DNA of 6,663 nt from Natrialbaceae archaeon Tc-Br11_E2g1 (GCA_001564255.1 LKNC01000158.1:1-6663); one strand, 5' to 3'. Positions 1-6,160 are shown, counted from the stretch's first letter. Notes: generated by a model not told the origin, from the letters alone. A program made the numbers and translations.

Positions 1-488
1 CTCTCGTCTCGGTCACCGCGGAGCGTCACGGCCTTCACGCCAGTTGTACCCGGACCGTCGCCTTCGACCCGCCGGAGGGCCTCGAGGACCGCCACGAGGT
101 CACGACCCGTGTCGAGACGACGGCCCTGGCAGCGACACGGCGAGTGGCAACGGAGAACGGGACCGCGGGGGACGTCTTCAGTGCGGTTCAGGACGCCTAC
201 GCCGACCTCGGATACGAGGGTGAGTGGGAGCGCCACCACCAGGGCGGTGCCGCGGGCTTTGCCGGCCGGGAGTGGATCGCCACCCCGGGGGCCGACGACC
301 CCGTCGAAACGCCGATGGCTTACGCCTGGAACCCGACGGTACAGGGCGCCAAAAGCGAAGACACGGTCCTCGTGACCGACGAGGGGTTCGAGGTGCTTAC
401 CGACTCCGGCGACTGGCCGACAGACCGCGTCGAGAGCGTCGACGGCGACTGTGAACTCGAGCGACCGACGATCCTCGAGGCGACCTGA
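1..488 (+). CDS. M24 family metallopeptidase (Xaa-Pro aminopeptidase/dipeptidase-like), 3' part only
   Basis: The reading frame is open from the first complete codon at position 3 to TGA at 486-488, so the gene starts upstream of the window and about 161 C-terminal codons are visible. M24 enzymes are cytoplasmic 'pita-bread' hydrolases that use two metal ions to remove N-terminal residues, often next to proline. Visible family features are a RHGLHAS segment near the left edge, a His-His-Gln-Gly-Gly motif at nt 234-248 (the metal or active-site His region), and GAKSEDT at nt 345-365, whose Glu (357-359) matches the last metal-ligand Glu of the family. The two Asp metal ligands expected earlier in the domain would lie outside the window. 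The GTG at 144 is internal: homologous-looking sequence continues in frame before it. The exact substrate cannot be told; some M24 relatives are not peptidases (creatinase, for example). The gene is convergent with the regulator to its right. Confidence 0.85.
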   Translation, partial: LVSVTAERHGLHASCTRTVAFDPPEGLEDRHEVTTRVETTALAATRRVATENGTAGDVFSAVQDAYADLGYEGEWERHHQGGAAGFAGREWIATPGADDPVETPMAYAWNPTVQGAKSEDTVLVTDEGFEVLTDSGDWPTDRVESVDGDCELERPTILEAT

Positions 489-571
489 CGGTAGCACACT
501 CCCGGACGTACGTCGTGAACGGTCCCCGCCGGACGGGGGCGAGAATCGTCACGCGGGCCCGTCAGACGGTA
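489..571. other. Convergent intergenic spacer with a palindrome and a short hairpin
   Basis: These 83 bp separate the stop codons of the M24 peptidase (+) and the regulator (-). They hold a perfect 10-bp palindrome GACGTACGTC at 505-514. They also hold an inverted repeat, CCCCG at 524-528 and CGGGG at 534-538 with a 5-nt loop. No T-run follows the hairpin on either strand, so it does not look like a standard archaeal terminator. Any role in ending transcription of the two facing genes is inference. Confidence 0.3.
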
Positions 572-1105
572 TCACGCCGCGTCCTCTCCCCGTTCTTCCT
601 CGAGGGAGTCGACCGTGATCGTCACGGGCTCGTCGTGTTCGAAGCCGTCGTCGGGGTCCTCCCGGTCTATGACCCGGTCCAGGGTGAAGATCGTGTTCAG
701 TTCCGTCTGGACCTGGTCGACGACGCCGCCGACGAGTTCGCTCGGCTGGATCGCCGTGTACTCGTATGGGTTGTTCCCCGCACCCTCGCTCGCGCGTTTT
801 TCCCGGGTCACTTTCTCCTCGTCGTGGAGTTCGGCGAGTGCCTCCCGGACCGTACTCGGGTAGAGTCCGGTCCCCGTGGCGACCTCCTCGGACGTACTGC
901 CGGGGCTCGCAAGCAGGTGGATGTATATCTTCGCCCGCGTTTCCGTATCGAGGATCCACGCGAGTAGATCGACGATCCGTGCGTCGACTTCCTCGATCGC
1001 GGTCTCTCTGACACCGTCGGCCGGGTCGGCGGACGATCCCGACCCCCCGTCTCCGGGACTGCCGGAACCGTCTACCGGGTGCTCGTCGGTCTCGTCGGAA
1101 TCCAT
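572..1105 (-). CDS. Winged helix-turn-helix transcriptional regulator (ArsR/TrmB-like, haloarchaeal)
   Basis: This 177-residue acidic protein probably binds DNA. The N-terminal 30 residues are a Gly/Ser/Asp-rich, low-complexity tail. Residues about 36-56 form a helix (EEVDARIVDLLAWILDTET). Residues about 57-100 fit a winged HTH: a helix from TRAKIYIHLL, then STSEEVATGTG, then the likely recognition helix LYPSTVREALAELHDEE at 81-97. A wing follows with the pattern KRASEGAGNNPYEYTAI (about 103-119). Residues 121-145 look helical and could dimerise, and the tail is acidic. The ATG at 1105 is chosen because a TATA-like element lies 31-35 nt upstream. The target and ligand are unknown; there is no Cys-rich metal site of the ArsR type. 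The gene stands alone, with a decayed gene upstream on the same strand and a convergent peptidase downstream. I am sure of the HTH class, not of the subfamily. Confidence 0.85.
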   Translation of the reverse strand: MDSDETDEHPVDGSGSPGDGGSGSSADPADGVRETAIEEVDARIVDLLAWILDTETRAKIYIHLLASPGSTSEEVATGTGLYPSTVREALAELHDEEKVTREKRASEGAGNNPYEYTAIQPSELVGGVVDQVQTELNTIFTLDRVIDREDPDDGFEHDEPVTITVDSLEEERGEDAA

Positions 1106-1132
1106 CTCTCGTCAGTAGGGTCGCCTCGAGCG

Positions 1133-1142
1133 GAGTTAAACC
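1133..1142 (-). promoter_or_regulatory. TATA-like promoter element of the HTH regulator
   Basis: On the minus strand this reads GGTTTAACTC, preceded by purine-rich AGCAAA that could act as a BRE. The TTTAA core (1136-1140) is 31-35 nt upstream of the regulator's ATG at 1105. That predicts a transcript with a leader of only a few bases, normal for haloarchaea. It lies just past the last recognisable part of the DUF302-like pseudogene. Confidence 0.55.
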
Positions 1143-1172
1143 TTTGCTGGGGACACGTCCGGACCACACCGC

Positions 1173-1472
1173 TTACAGGAAAAACAGGAGAAAGCCCACG
1201 ACATCAGTCGTGTGGAGGACGTCAAAGGCCCCGAGGACGTAGGAGAGGTCACGGTCGGCGTCGACTTTCCCGTTCGGCAACTCCGAAAGCGAGAACCCGA
1301 CGGGGATCCCGAAGCCGACCTCGAGACACACCTCACGGACGTGTTCGATCGCTTCCTCGTGGTCTATCTCGAGGACTGTGTCTCTCTCGCCGTAGTCTTC
1401 GGGGTCGAGGCGGGCTGGACCGATCGGAAGGCTCAGGGGCAGCGATACGGAGGCACGGAGTAAAGCGTGCAC
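1173..1472 (-). pseudogene. Decayed DUF302-like gene (lost start, frameshifted and truncated 3' end)
   Basis: The open frame from GTG at 1472 gives 99 residues. From LPIGPARLDPEDYGE onward it follows the haloarchaeal DUF302 pattern as I remember it: a DHEEAIEHVREV helix, GFGIPV, then KVDADRD and YVLGA. After YVLGA the expected pattern (roughly CNP, then an Ala/Asp-rich helix, then LFPCNVVVW) breaks down. The frame ends in hydrophobic VVGFLLFFL and TAA at 1173-1175. A one-base frame change recovers TTT-TCC-TGT-AA, resembling the FPCN part of the motif, followed by GTGTGG (1164-1169). The natural start is probably the CTG at 1434-1436: intact relatives begin about M-SLPI, and a TATA-like TTTAC lies 24-28 nt upstream. 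About 60 C-terminal codons are missing. DUF302 proteins have no well-established general function. The alternative is a real short protein with a divergent C-terminus. The DUF302 assignment is from memory of the family. Confidence 0.55.
1460..1464 (-). promoter_or_regulatory. TATA-like element of the DUF302-like pseudogene
   Basis: On the minus strand this reads TTTAC within GCTTTACTCC. It is 24-28 nt upstream of the CTG at 1434-1436, which occupies the place where related proteins have their start Met. The spacing fits a leaderless transcript and supports the idea that the ATG was lost. It lies only about 15 bp beyond the stop codon of the CPBP gene, so read-through from that operon is also possible. 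Confidence 0.3.
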
Positions 1473-1478
1473 GGGTGA

Positions 1479-2177
1479 TCACAGCGGGATCGGGAGCCAC
1501 TCGAGGTGACGAAGCAGCGGGGTCGGATCGAAAAGCGGGTCGTGGAGGACGAGCCAGTCGAGCAAGACGAGTCCCGCGCCGTGGGCGATCACCGAGGGGA
1601 GAATCGAGTTCGACTTGTAGTCGACTGCGCCAAAGAGGACGTCCGTCGGTCCCGACAGCAGGAACTCGATGGGTGGTTTCCCCCAGTGGTGGAACATGTA
1701 GACGACGGGGCTGATGAAGACGGCCTTGAACCCGATGTCCTTGACGCCGACACAGAGCAACCCCCGATAGTAGGTTTCGGCGGCGAGTGCGAGGAAAAAC
1801 AGCTGGATCGCGTGAGGGATAAACACCGCGGGGGCGGCCGAGGTCTCCCACATCGGGTAGTACGCCCGGATCGTCGGCAGGGTCGAGCCGACAAGGTAAA
1901 ACGGGAGGACGAAAAGCGAGAGCAAGACGGCGTTTCTGATCGCGACCCGATTTATTCGCCAGCCGATCCGTTTCCCGTGGGTCACGGCGAGTGCGAGCGG
2001 CCCGACGAACAGAAAGAGGCCGTCGTAGAGCAGTCGGTTCGTCAACCCCGACTGGACGAGGTTGGTCCACAGGACGGTCAACAGGGCCCCGACGAGTAGC
2101 GACCGCTGTACCCAGGTCAGGGAGGCCAGTCGTCGCCGGAGCCAGCGGACGCCAGCAGAGACCCCCTGGCCCGCCAC
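1479..2177 (-). CDS. CPBP/CAAX-type intramembrane protease family protein with altered active-site motifs
   Basis: This 232-residue membrane protein has about six hydrophobic segments (roughly 26-42, 50-66, 80-98, 116-133, 150-162 and 194-211). It matches the CPBP (Abi/CAAX protease, Rce1-like) family, whose members cleave or bind substrates inside the membrane. Motif 1, normally EExxxR, reads AETYYRG at 133-139, so the first Glu is Ala. Motif 2, normally FxxxH, reads YMFHH at 160-164. Motif 3, normally HxxxN or HxxxD, is H199 followed by Leu at +4, in AHGAGL. E134, R138, H164 and H199 are kept. By comparison with Rce1, the missing first Glu is a catalytic residue, so this branch may be non-proteolytic or work differently. 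The start is GTG at 2175-2177, only 2 bp after the DUF5789-like stop codon, implying co-transcription and probably coupled translation. Substrate unknown. Confidence 0.8.
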   Translation of the reverse strand: MAGQGVSAGVRWLRRRLASLTWVQRSLLVGALLTVLWTNLVQSGLTNRLLYDGLFLFVGPLALAVTHGKRIGWRINRVAIRNAVLLSLFVLPFYLVGSTLPTIRAYYPMWETSAAPAVFIPHAIQLFFLALAAETYYRGLLCVGVKDIGFKAVFISPVVYMFHHWGKPPIEFLLSGPTDVLFGAVDYKSNSILPSVIAHGAGLVLLDWLVLHDPLFDPTPLLRHLEWLPIPL

Positions 2178-2179
2178 GC

Positions 2180-2461
2180 TTACTCTGCGGTCCGGACGGG
2201 TCCCGGCCCGATCACGTCACGGACTGTGGCCTCGAACGCCTGGCGGCGCTCGAAGTAGGGCTCGTCTACGTCCGCGAGGATCTCCGAGAGTTCACGTGGC
2301 CCGTCCGGGGTTCGGACGACGCTGTCGCCCTCGAGGTCGTCGATCTCGCTTACCGCCTTCGGCCAGGTCAGTCGTGAGGTGACGCGGGCGAGCGGTGCAC
2401 CGTCGACGGGCGTCTTTTCGCCGAGGGTGACTTCCGATTCAGACTCCTCCTCGTCGGTCAT
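2180..2461 (-). CDS. Small haloarchaeal DUF5789-like protein
   Basis: The ATG at 2459-2461 gives a 93-residue acidic soluble protein. I recognise the DUF5789 pattern from memory. An acidic tail (MTDEEESESE) comes first, then a core VTSRLTWPKAVSEIDDLEGD at about 27-46, then VVRTPDGPRELSEILADV at about 48-65. A C-terminal YFERRQAFEATVRDVIGPGPV (about 69-89) follows. No catalytic motif is visible and the function is unknown. An upstream TTG at 2491 would add ten residues, but the TATA-like element sits on top of it, so the ATG is preferred. It is the first gene of a two-gene operon with the CPBP-like membrane protein, 2 bp downstream. It is divergent from the DUF7139-like gene across a 120-bp intergenic region. 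Confidence 0.8.
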   Translation of the reverse strand: MTDEEESESEVTLGEKTPVDGAPLARVTSRLTWPKAVSEIDDLEGDSVVRTPDGPRELSEILADVDEPYFERRQAFEATVRDVIGPGPVRTAE

Positions 2462-2485
2462 GGCTACACGTTCGTCGGGTCGGCG

Positions 2486-2492
2486 ATTCAAG
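2486..2492 (-). promoter_or_regulatory. TATA-like element of the DUF5789-CPBP operon
   Basis: The minus strand reads CTTGAAT within GAAAGCTTGAATCG, 25-31 nt upstream of the ATG at 2461. The spacing predicts a leaderless transcript and favours that ATG over the upstream TTG. It is the only AT-rich stretch at a suitable distance. Confidence 0.45.
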
Positions 2493-2581
2493 CTTTCGTT
2501 TGTTCGAGGCGGCCGTACCTCTCCGCTCGGTGGTAGGTGTCTGACATACCGTTTTGTGTGACGGGCACGAACGGCTCCCGT

Positions 2582-3451
2582 ATGACAAGCCTGACGGAGG
2601 TTTACGAATCGAACGAACGTGAGGTGTCGAGCCTCCGCCGGCTGTACGCGGGAGCCGGACTCGTCGTCCTCGGGGCGACGCTCGCGGTCGTGGCCGTCGT
2701 CGTCGCGACGACCGACCTCTTTTCCCCGCTGGTCGGCGACGAGTTCGGCGCGATCAGGTGGGCCGGAATCCTCGCCGGGCTCGGCGTCCCCGCCGTCCTC
2801 GTCGGCGTCTTCACCGTCCTGCCCGCCGGCAGGACCGTCCGTGCTGCGGCCGCCATCGGGTCGACCATCTGTCTGCTCGGCGTCGTCCTCTTTTCACACG
2901 CCTATCCCCACCACTGGCGTGGCCACGGCGACGAGCTCACCCTCCAGGTGTCGGCGGTCTACCTCCTCGGGCTCTGTATCGCCTTCTGGTGTCTGTTCGT
3001 CGCCGTCGCCAACTTCAAGACCCGCAACGATCCCGGAGGGACAGTCGAGATGAACGTCACCCGCCGCGGGAAGACGAAAATCGTCGAAGTCGACGGCTCG
3101 AGCGGTCTCGGAAGCGTCGGATTCCTCGGGGAAACCCCGGACGGTGAGATAGGGACCGACGACTCGAGTGGGGGATCGACCCCCGTCGACGCCGGCGTCA
3201 CCCCGTCGCCAGCGCCCGAGCCGACCGGCGACGGTGGCTCGACGACCCGGGAGATCCGGTCTCCCCCCGGGACCGACGCCGAAATCGTCGACGGGCCGGG
3301 ACCGCAAAAGCCAGCCGACAGATACTGTGGGAACTGTACGCACTTCGAGTACGTCCGTTCCTCGAGGGGGATGACGCCGTACTGTACGCGACACGACGAG
3401 GAAATGGACGACATGGACGCCTGCGAGGAGTGGGACCCAAACCACGGGTAG
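2582..3451 (+). CDS. Four-TM haloarchaeal membrane protein with C-terminal Cys/His (zinc-like) module, DUF7139-like
   Basis: The ATG at 2582 gives 289 residues. Four hydrophobic helices are visible at about 22-43, 59-81, 87-106 and 121-144. They are followed by NFKTRNDPGGTV (144-155) and a short domain KTKIVEVDG (165-172). A long Gly/Ser/Pro/Asp linker (about 173-245) comes next. The last 44 residues carry C249-x2-C252, H254, C268, H271 and C281 before a Trp-Asp-Pro end, a pattern that could bind zinc or a redox metal. The membrane region resembles the haloarchaeal DUF7139 family as I recall it; no function is established. Frame-compatible GTG at 2537 is less likely, because the sequence after the ATG (MTSLTEVYESNERE) matches the usual start. 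ACGGG (2561-2565) and CCCGT (2577-2581) form an inverted repeat just before the ATG. The gene is divergent from the DUF5789 operon and convergent with the Usp gene, with 16 bp between stops. Confidence 0.8.
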   Translation: MTSLTEVYESNEREVSSLRRLYAGAGLVVLGATLAVVAVVVATTDLFSPLVGDEFGAIRWAGILAGLGVPAVLVGVFTVLPAGRTVRAAAAIGSTICLLGVVLFSHAYPHHWRGHGDELTLQVSAVYLLGLCIAFWCLFVAVANFKTRNDPGGTVEMNVTRRGKTKIVEVDGSSGLGSVGFLGETPDGEIGTDDSSGGSTPVDAGVTPSPAPEPTGDGGSTTREIRSPPGTDAEIVDGPGPQKPADRYCGNCTHFEYVRSSRGMTPYCTRHDEEMDDMDACEEWDPNHG

Positions 3452-3467
3452 GTCGTTCCCCGACGGA

Positions 3468-3872
3468 CTACTCTCCGGTACGAACGGTGACGACCGGCGC
3501 GTCGGCGTTTCGAAGGACCTGTTCGGCGACGCTTCCGACGATCACCCGATCGAGCCCGGACCGCCCTCTGGTCCCCACGACGATCATGTCGACGTCCGCG
3601 CTCTCGGCGTAGGCCAGGATCTCCTCGTGAGGCGTTCCCTCCCTGATCGCCGTGTGGACGTCGACGCCGGTCTCGCCCACCTTGGTTTCGACCGACGAGA
3701 TCGCCTCCTCGGCGGCCCGTTGTGCCGCTTCGGGCGAGTCGTATGGCCCCTCGACGCGAACCGACAGCGCGTGGAGCGTCGCGTCGAACCGCTCGGCGAT
3801 CGTGATCGCGTGCGCTACCGCCCGTCGCGTCCCGTCTCTCCCGTCGGTCGCCACGAGGATCCGCTGGTACAT
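3468..3872 (-). CDS. Single-domain universal stress protein (UspA family, ATP-binding type)
   Basis: The ATG at 3870-3872 gives a 134-residue cytoplasmic protein, the normal length for one Usp domain. It begins with the strand MYQRILVATDG, in which D10 sits at the nucleotide site. It continues through helix TRRAVAHAITIAERF and the strand ATLHALSV. It ends with the full ATP-binding signature G-2x-G-9x-G-S: G100, G103, G113 and S114, in VVGTRGRSGL and IVGS. The final strand is APVVTVR. Usp proteins of this type bind ATP and act in stress and metabolic signalling; the partner is unknown. The frame is open back to a GTG at 3968, but that extension is basic, unlike any Usp, and covers the promoter. 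It lies 92 bp downstream of the tandem-Usp gene on the same strand and has its own TATA-like element. Confidence 0.92.
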   Translation of the reverse strand: MYQRILVATDGRDGTRRAVAHAITIAERFDATLHALSVRVEGPYDSPEAAQRAAEEAISSVETKVGETGVDVHTAIREGTPHEEILAYAESADVDMIVVGTRGRSGLDRVIVGSVAEQVLRNADAPVVTVRTGE

Positions 3873-3893
3873 GCGGGCTGTTAGCGTGTCCGC

Positions 3894-3901
3894 TTCAAAT
3901 A
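3894..3901 (-). promoter_or_regulatory. TATA-like promoter element of the single-domain Usp gene
   Basis: The minus strand reads TATTTGAA within GAAGCTATTTGAAGC, 22-29 nt upstream of the ATG at 3872. The stretch stands out from the surrounding GC-rich DNA. It shows that this Usp gene can be transcribed apart from the APC-Usp operon upstream and supports the 3872 start. Confidence 0.6.
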
Positions 3902-3964
3902 GCTTCGACCTACACCCAGTCACCATGTCACGTTTGGCCGGCGACTCCCGGGACCGGGACGGGC

Positions 3965-4735
3965 TCACCCACGCGGCCCACCGGCCGCCTCCTCCAGTTC
4001 CGCCTCGGGCACCTCGAGGTAGTCCCGTCGAACGACGAGCACCGGATTGACCGTTTGCCCTGCGATCGTCTCCGAGACGTCCCCCCAGATGCGCTCGCGG
4101 ATCGTCGGCTTGCTCTCACCGAGGACGACGAGGTGGTGGTTCTCGGCGGACGCGAGAAGCGCCTCCAGGGGCTCGTCGTCGGCGACGACCGCCTTGACGA
4201 TGCGGTCCCGGTCGATGCCGTGTTCCTCGAGGGTCTCGGCTGCGGTCTCGAGGATCCGTTCGCCGCGCTCCCGTTCTTCGCTGTCGGGTGTGACGTGGTA
4301 AAGTGTCACCTCCACGTCGCTGTCGGCCATCACGTCCCCGACCAGCCGCGCGATGTGTTCGACGTTTACCGTTTCGCTGATCGCGACGAGAATCTGTCTC
4401 AAGACGGGAGCCGGGTTGAGCAAGAGGACGGAGTCACATTCGAGTTCGGCGGCCACGCGCTCTATCGTCTTCAGCGGATCGTGAGTGAACACGAGCCGCG
4501 AGGAGACGTCCCCGCCGGCCTCGGCGAAGGCGGTCTCGAAGTCGGTGAGTGCGTTCTGAGCCTGGTCTTCGAACTGCATGCGCGCCTGGTCGGGCGCGGT
4601 CTGTTCGGGGATCTCGTGATAGCCGAGCAAGACGACCGAGGCCGACGAGAACGTCTCGATGACGGGCTCTGGGACGTCCTGGCCACGAAGCACCTCGATC
4701 GGGACGAGCACACGGTTTTCGGGGACGTCCGTCAT
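3965..4735 (-). CDS. Tandem universal stress protein domain protein, partner of the APC transporter
   Basis: This 256-residue soluble protein holds two Usp-like folds. The first runs from about 7 ([12 protein letters not shown]) to 110 ([12 protein letters not shown]). The second runs from about 112 ([13 protein letters not shown]) to 236 (PVLVVRR). The second keeps the strand HHLVVLGES, but its ATP signature is degenerate: G206 is kept, the second Gly is K209, and the final Gly-Ser is G218-D219 with shortened spacing. The first domain shows no G-2x-G-9x-G motif at all. The ATG at 4733-4735 overlaps the transporter stop as ATGA, so the two proteins are likely made together. Many archaeal APC transporters carry Usp domains fused at the C-terminus; this looks like the separately encoded version. 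The likely role is cytoplasmic regulation of the permease (inference). A nucleotide may not be needed, or may be a different one. Confidence 0.85.
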   Translation of the reverse strand: MTDVPENRVLVPIEVLRGQDVPEPVIETFSSASVVLLGYHEIPEQTAPDQARMQFEDQAQNALTDFETAFAEAGGDVSSRLVFTHDPLKTIERVAAELECDSVLLLNPAPVLRQILVAISETVNVEHIARLVGDVMADSDVEVTLYHVTPDSEERERGERILETAAETLEEHGIDRDRIVKAVVADDEPLEALLASAENHHLVVLGESKPTIRERIWGDVSETIAGQTVNPVLVVRRDYLEVPEAELEEAAGGPRG

Positions 4736-6129
4736 AGTTCACCTCCCTTGAGGGATACGTCTCGAGCATAATAGAGGTACCACCCGAGCGCCCCGACCAT
4801 GACGAAGACACCGATCACCTGCGAAAGCGGCTGCATGAAGGCGATCAGACCGAAACTCGAGATCGCGCCGATAGCCGGCAAGACGGGGTAGGCAGGTGTG
4901 TTGAAGTCCGGATCGTACCAGTCGGGGTCCTCCCGGCGGATAGCGAGTAAGGCCACACAGATCAACCCGTACATCACGAGGTGCAGAAAGGAAGCGACCT
5001 CCGCCAGTATCTCCGTCTGGCCGGTCGTGACCAGCAAAACGACGGGGCCGCCGACGAGCGCGAGCGCGACGTGTGGGGTCCCGTACTTGAGGTTGACTTT
5101 GCTCGCCCCCGGGGGGACGATCCGGTCCCGGCTGATCGCGTACAGCGCCCGCGAGGAAGAGAGGATCGAGGCGTTCGCACTCGACAGTGTCGCCAGCAAG
5201 CCGGCAAAGAGGATCGCGACCGCACCGGGGCGGCCGAAGTACTCCCGGGCGACCTCGACGATCGCGGTCTCGCCTGCGGCCTCGAGGGCCTCACTCCCCA
5301 AGGCGCTCGTGGCAACGAAGATCGTCAGGACGTAAAAGACGCCGACGAGGACGACCGAGCCCACCATCGCCAGCGGGAGGTTCCGGCCGGGATCGGTGAT
5401 CTCGCCGGCGACGGTGGCGACCTGTGCGAAGCCGAGATAGGACGTAAAGACGAGCGCGGCGGTCGTCAGGATCGGGAGGTACCCCTCGGGCGTGAGTTCC
5501 TGTGGGACGGTCTCCCGGCCGAAGACGCCGAACGAGTCGAGCAGACCGTAGAGGAGGAAGACGCTCAGCATACCCAAAAGGAGGGCAACGACGGTGTTTT
5601 GTAGGCTCGCGGTGTTTTCGGTCCCGGTCATGCTCATCGCCGTCAGGCCGACGCCGACGGCGACGCCCACGACGATAACGAACGCCCCGCCACCGCCCGC
5701 CGGCACGCCCGCCTCCACGAGCGTCCCGACCGCGTACTCGCCGAAGCCGACCAGATAAAACGCCGACGCGAAGACGAGCCCGAGCCAGAGGCTGATGCCG
5801 ACGATCGCACCGTAGGCCGCCCCCATCCCGCGGGAAATGAAGTAGTACCCGCCCCCGCTCTCGGGCATCGCCGTCGCCAGTTCCGAGGTCGGCAAGGCGA
5901 CGAAAAGAGCGATGACCGCCCCGATGGCGAACGAGAGAGCCGAGGCCGGCCCAGCCTGTCCGGCCGCGAGCCCCGGGAAGACGAAGATCCCCGCGCCGAT
6001 CATCGTCCCGACGCCGATCGAGAGTCCGCCGGTGAGCCCGATCGTCCGCTCGAGTTCCGTTCCGCCCTCGTGTCTCGTCGCGTCGTCGGTGACCGTCCCC
6101 GACCCTTCGGACGGAAGATCGGAAGCCAT
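4732..6129 (-). CDS. APC superfamily amino acid permease (cationic amino acid transporter-like)
   Basis: This 465-residue membrane protein has about 12 predicted helices (roughly 31-53, 62-82, 105-128, 148-168, 178-196, 222-241, 254-276, 302-322, 352-371, 375-396, 416-434 and 437-454). Family features seen are the unwound TM1 motif GTMIGAGIF (41-49) and [15 protein letters not shown] (83-97). Also present are [12 protein letters not shown] (241-252) after TM6, [20 protein letters not shown] (316-335) and GTPHVAL (350-356). These support import of an amino acid by ion-coupled transport or exchange across the cell membrane. The substrate cannot be read from sequence; the cationic-type label rests on overall resemblance. 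The acidic N-terminal 30 residues are cytoplasmic. ATG 6127-6129 is chosen because of a TATA-like element 24-31 nt upstream. The stop overlaps the tandem-Usp start (ATGA). The length is that of a permease without the fused Usp tail found in many relatives. Confidence 0.92.
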   Translation of the reverse strand: MASDLPSEGSGTVTDDATRHEGGTELERTIGLTGGLSIGVGTMIGAGIFVFPGLAAGQAGPASALSFAIGAVIALFVALPTSELATAMPESGGGYYFISRGMGAAYGAIVGISLWLGLVFASAFYLVGFGEYAVGTLVEAGVPAGGGGAFVIVVGVAVGVGLTAMSMTGTENTASLQNTVVALLLGMLSVFLLYGLLDSFGVFGRETVPQELTPEGYLPILTTAALVFTSYLGFAQVATVAGEITDPGRNLPLAMVGSVVLVGVFYVLTIFVATSALGSEALEAAGETAIVEVAREYFGRPGAVAILFAGLLATLSSANASILSSSRALYAISRDRIVPPGASKVNLKYGTPHVALALVGGPVVLLVTTGQTEILAEVASFLHLVMYGLICVALLAIRREDPDWYDPDFNTPAYPVLPAIGAISSFGLIAFMQPLSQVIGVFVMVGALGWYLYYARDVSLKGGEL

Positions 6130-6152
6130 AACCGAGTCGTTCCGAGGCGAGC

Positions 6153-6160
6153 GTTAAAAG
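6153..6160 (-). promoter_or_regulatory. TATA-like promoter element of the APC-Usp operon
   Basis: The minus strand reads CTTTTAAC, 24-31 nt upstream of the transporter ATG at 6129. This is the best TATA match in the window by eye, and its spacing predicts a leaderless mRNA covering the permease and the tandem-Usp gene. Confidence 0.65.

Noticed and set aside
144..488. Separate 114-residue protein starting at GTG 144
   Set aside because: The frame is open to the left edge and the upstream codons also look like M24 peptidase sequence (RHGLHAS region), so 144 is internal.
549..1169. 206-residue open frame on - overlapping the regulator
   Set aside because: It is Arg/Gly/Pro-rich shadow coding of the regulator's DNA with no recognisable domain; the 572-1105 frame has the HTH and acidic composition.
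1333..2070. 245-residue open frame on - over the CPBP gene
   Set aside because: Arg-rich out-of-frame shadow. The CPBP frame has membrane helices and family motifs.
2462..2491. TTG start at 2491 for the DUF5789-like gene
   Set aside because: It overlaps the TATA-like element, and ATG 2461 gives the expected acidic N-terminus.
2537..2581. GTG start at 2537 for the four-TM protein
   Set aside because: The added 15 residues look like upstream DNA, while ATG 2582 gives the expected family-like start.
3873..3968. N-terminal extension of the single Usp to GTG 3968
   Set aside because: The added 32 residues are unlike a Usp and cover the TATA-like promoter; MYQRILVATDG is the normal beginning.
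4055..4771. 238-residue open frame on + opposite the tandem-Usp gene
   Set aside because: Long antisense frames are common in GC-rich haloarchaeal DNA. This one has no domain, and the minus frame has clear Usp folds and an ATGA link.
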